A DNA stretch of 64,000 nucleotides, from contig PBNE01000015.1 in assembly GCA_002722885.1 (NCBI GenBank), positions 30,680 through 94,679 of the forward strand, written 5' to 3'. The position numbers were made by a program, and so were the translations under genes. Position 1 is the stretch's first letter. Each line of letters begins with the position of its first letter. This document shows, piece by piece, positions 62,446 to 64,000 of the stretch. This DNA comes from Rhodospirillaceae bacterium. GTDB lineage: Bacteria > Pseudomonadota > Alphaproteobacteria > SP197. Below the pieces are notes generated by a model. It had not been told where the DNA came from, did not search any database, and saw only the letters and a program-made list of their open reading frames with translations.

Positions 62446-62832
62446 ATGGCGGCTGCCCGCACCTTCACCATCACGCTCGCCAACCGCGACAACCGCAAGG
62501 TCGAGGTTGCTGCCGGGCGCGTGCTGCTGAAGGCCCTGGAGGACGAGGGTTTTTCCCTGCCTTATGGCTGCCGCTACGGCGGCTGCATCTCGTGCGCGGC
62601 CAAGCTGATCGAAGGCGAGGTCGACCAGAGCCAGGGTGTCGCGCTCAATGGCCGCCAGCTTGCCGACAGCTACGTCCTGATGTGTATCGCCCGGCCGAAG
62701 AGCGACTGCACCTTCGAGATCGGTGTCGAAAGCCACGACACGCTCTACCGCAACCCCTTCCAGTCGCCGCTCCGCCCTGAGGAGCTGAAACGCGGCGTCC
62801 TGGCGGACAACGTCCCGGAGCAGAACTCATGA
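62446..62832 (+). CDS. Plant-type 2Fe-2S ferredoxin
   Basis: A 128-residue protein. The cluster ligands have the plant-type spacing: Cys42, Cys47 and Cys50 in GCRYGGCISCAAKL and Cys80 in VLMCIARPKSD. The first strand (FTITLANRDNRKVEVAAG) and VDQSQGVALNGRQLADSY are typical. A C-terminal tail of about 25 residues extends beyond normal ferredoxins. It carries electrons to or from an oxidoreductase, possibly the SBP56 enzyme or a Rieske oxygenase. Its end overlaps the CoA-binding gene by four bases. Confidence 0.92.
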   Translation: MAAARTFTITLANRDNRKVEVAAGRVLLKALEDEGFSLPYGCRYGGCISCAAKLIEGEVDQSQGVALNGRQLADSYVLMCIARPKSDCTFEIGVESHDTLYRNPFQSPLRPEELKRGVLADNVPEQNS

Positions 62833-63287
62833 CCTTCGCCGTCGATCACGACGATTATCCGCCCGAGTACCTGGCCACGATCCTCAAGGAGGTGAAGACC
62901 ATCGCCATGGTTGGCGCCAGCTCGGATGCCACCAAGTTCAGCTATGGTGTTCTGCGGGTGCTGCACGAGACCGGCTACAAAATGATCCCTGTGAATCCGA
63001 AGGAAGCGGGCAACGAGGTTCGCGGCCTGCCGTGCTGGGAGAGCCTGCAGGCAATCGACGAGCCGGTCGATATGGTCCAGGTCTTCCGCACATCCGAAGC
63101 GGCCTATGGCGTGACCGAAGATGCGATCGAGATCGGCGCCAAGGTCGTGTGGATGCAGATCGGCGTACGCAATGACGACGCCGCACACCTGGCCGAGGCC
63201 GCCGGCCTCAAGGTCGTCATGAACCGCTGCCCCAAGATCGAACTGTTCCGTCCCTTCTGGAAACCCCGGCTAAACCAGAAAATCTGA
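62829..63287 (+). CDS. CoA-binding domain protein (YccU/succinyl-CoA-ligase-like)
   Basis: A 152-residue Rossmann-type protein of the CoA_binding_2 family: TIAMVGASSDATKFSYGVLR, YKMIPVNPKEAGNEVRGLPC, VDMVQVFRTSEAAYGVTEDA, KVVWMQIGVRNDDAAHLAEA and VVMNRCPKIELFRP. The family is widespread and mostly uncharacterised, presumably binding CoA or an acyl-CoA. It is translationally coupled to the ferredoxin gene and followed after 10 bases by the GST gene, so it is a part of the SBP56 operon. Confidence 0.9.
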   Translation: MTFAVDHDDYPPEYLATILKEVKTIAMVGASSDATKFSYGVLRVLHETGYKMIPVNPKEAGNEVRGLPCWESLQAIDEPVDMVQVFRTSEAAYGVTEDAIEIGAKVVWMQIGVRNDDAAHLAEAAGLKVVMNRCPKIELFRPFWKPRLNQKI

Positions 63288-63297
63288 GGGACGGCTC

Positions 63298-63972
63298 GTG
63301 ACCTACCGCCTCTACCTCTCGACCAACACCTATGCGCTGACCGTCCAGGCGCTGATGGAGGACATGGGGCTGGACCACGAGCTGGTCTGGGTCGACATCT
63401 TCCAGGACACGCCCGACGAGGATCTGCTGAAGGTCAGCCCGCACAGCCGCGTGCCGGCACTCAATGCCGACGGCACGGTCCTGTTCGAGACCGGCGCCAT
63501 CGCGCTCTGGCTCGCCGAACAGCACGGTGATGGCGACTACCTCATCCCGCCCGGTGATCCACGCCGGGGGATCTTCCTGCAGTGGTTCCACTACCTCGCC
63601 ACCACCCTGCAGCCCGACGTGATGATGCAGTTTCATCCCGAGTCCTATGCCGCCGACGACGCCACCCAGGCCCGCCTGCGCGAGGCCGCCTTCGGCCGCC
63701 TCGACAAAGTCTTCCGCACACTCGACGACGCGCTCGCCGACGGCCCCTGGTTCTTCGGCGACACCATCACCGTGCTCGACTTCCTGCTCGGCATGCAGGC
63801 CACCTGGCCCGAGATCTACCCCGAAACCATCCACGCCTACCCGAACCTCACCCGCCACCAGCAAGCGCTTCTGGAACGCCCGAGCGTGCAACGCGTATTC
63901 GGCATCCATCGCGAGACGATGCGGGGGAACGGCGAAGAGCTCGTGCTGGCGATGGAACCGGCGGGATGGTGA
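63298..63972 (+). CDS. Glutathione S-transferase family protein
   Basis: A 224-residue protein starting with GTG 63298. The thioredoxin-like N-terminal domain has YRLYLSTNTYALTVQALMED, LKVSPHSRVPALNADGTVLF and ETGAIALWLAEQHG (the glutathione-binding E-S/T turn), followed by an all-helical C-terminal domain with DGPWFFGDTITVLDFLLGMQ. The tyrosine or serine normally at the catalytic position appears as Ser/Thr in STNTY. It ends the co-directional group of SBP56, ferredoxin, CoA-binding protein and GST, whose grouping suggests a common pathway, possibly for a methylated sulfur compound. Confidence 0.9.
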   Translation: MTYRLYLSTNTYALTVQALMEDMGLDHELVWVDIFQDTPDEDLLKVSPHSRVPALNADGTVLFETGAIALWLAEQHGDGDYLIPPGDPRRGIFLQWFHYLATTLQPDVMMQFHPESYAADDATQARLREAAFGRLDKVFRTLDDALADGPWFFGDTITVLDFLLGMQATWPEIYPETIHAYPNLTRHQQALLERPSVQRVFGIHRETMRGNGEELVLAMEPAGW

Positions 63973-64000
63973 AAAACCCGAACCCGCGCCATCAGAACTT

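Overview
The window looks like one chromosomal segment of a GC-rich alphaproteobacterium, most likely a free-living or host-associated marine or soil relative of the Rhodospirillales/Rhizobiales. This is inferred from gene content: a ccmF-ccmH-ccmI block, creatininase, beta-keto acid cleavage enzyme, dimethylglycine-dehydrogenase-like flavoproteins, Rieske oxygenases of the quaternary-amine type, and an ectoine-hydrolase/deacetylase-like pair. I see no rRNA, tRNA, prophage, transposase or CRISPR array. Nearly all of it is catabolic and transport capacity for small nitrogen compounds.

Layout. 1-12 kb: end of a gamma-glutamyltransferase, a TauD-type oxygenase, a 31-residue membrane ORF, a DUF427 gene, acyl-CoA dehydrogenase, isochorismatase-fold hydrolase, creatininase, SDR, a trimethylamine-dehydrogenase-like flavoprotein and an FAD oxidoreductase. 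12-18 kb: cytochrome c maturation genes and an acetolactate-synthase-like enzyme. 18-25 kb: a tail-to-tail junction of two half genes (homospermidine synthase and BtpA), a triple RidA-domain protein, a dead MFS gene, a luciferase-like monooxygenase, BKACE and a GAF protein. 24-29 kb: a likely operon of a carnitine-dehydrogenase-like enzyme, a split transketolase and a two-domain ATC-hydrolase-like gene with an internal amber codon, plus a divergent LysR gene. 29-36 kb: DoeB-like deacetylase, DoeA-like hydrolase, RidA and a frameshifted MttB-type methyltransferase, with a divergent aldehyde dehydrogenase. 36-43 kb: orphan PotD-like binding protein, DMT transporter, kynureninase, enolase-superfamily enzyme, Rieske oxygenase. 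43-45 kb: RhlE helicase and IF-1. 45-52 kb: two damaged Rieske genes, a methyltransferase, and two flavoproteins of the glycine-betaine/sarcosine type. 52-54 kb: two secreted paralogues built from a strikingly regular two-cysteine repeat. 54-64 kb: aminotransferase, DMT transporter, hydroxyisobutyrate-dehydrogenase-like enzyme, TetR, serine hydrolase, and a co-directional SBP56/ferredoxin/CoA-binding/GST group.

Two themes stand out. First, gene decay is heavy: at least a dozen genes carry frameshifts, nonsense codons, internal deletions or truncated ends, while their neighbours are intact. At least one (the Rieske gene at 47342-48474) has also lost a cluster ligand, so sequencing error cannot explain everything. 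Second, the paired secreted repeat proteins (52408-54200) and the DoeA/DoeB/RidA/MttB set (29786-33947) are the best candidates for something not yet described.

All functions are assigned by recognising sequence motifs by eye; no database search was run.
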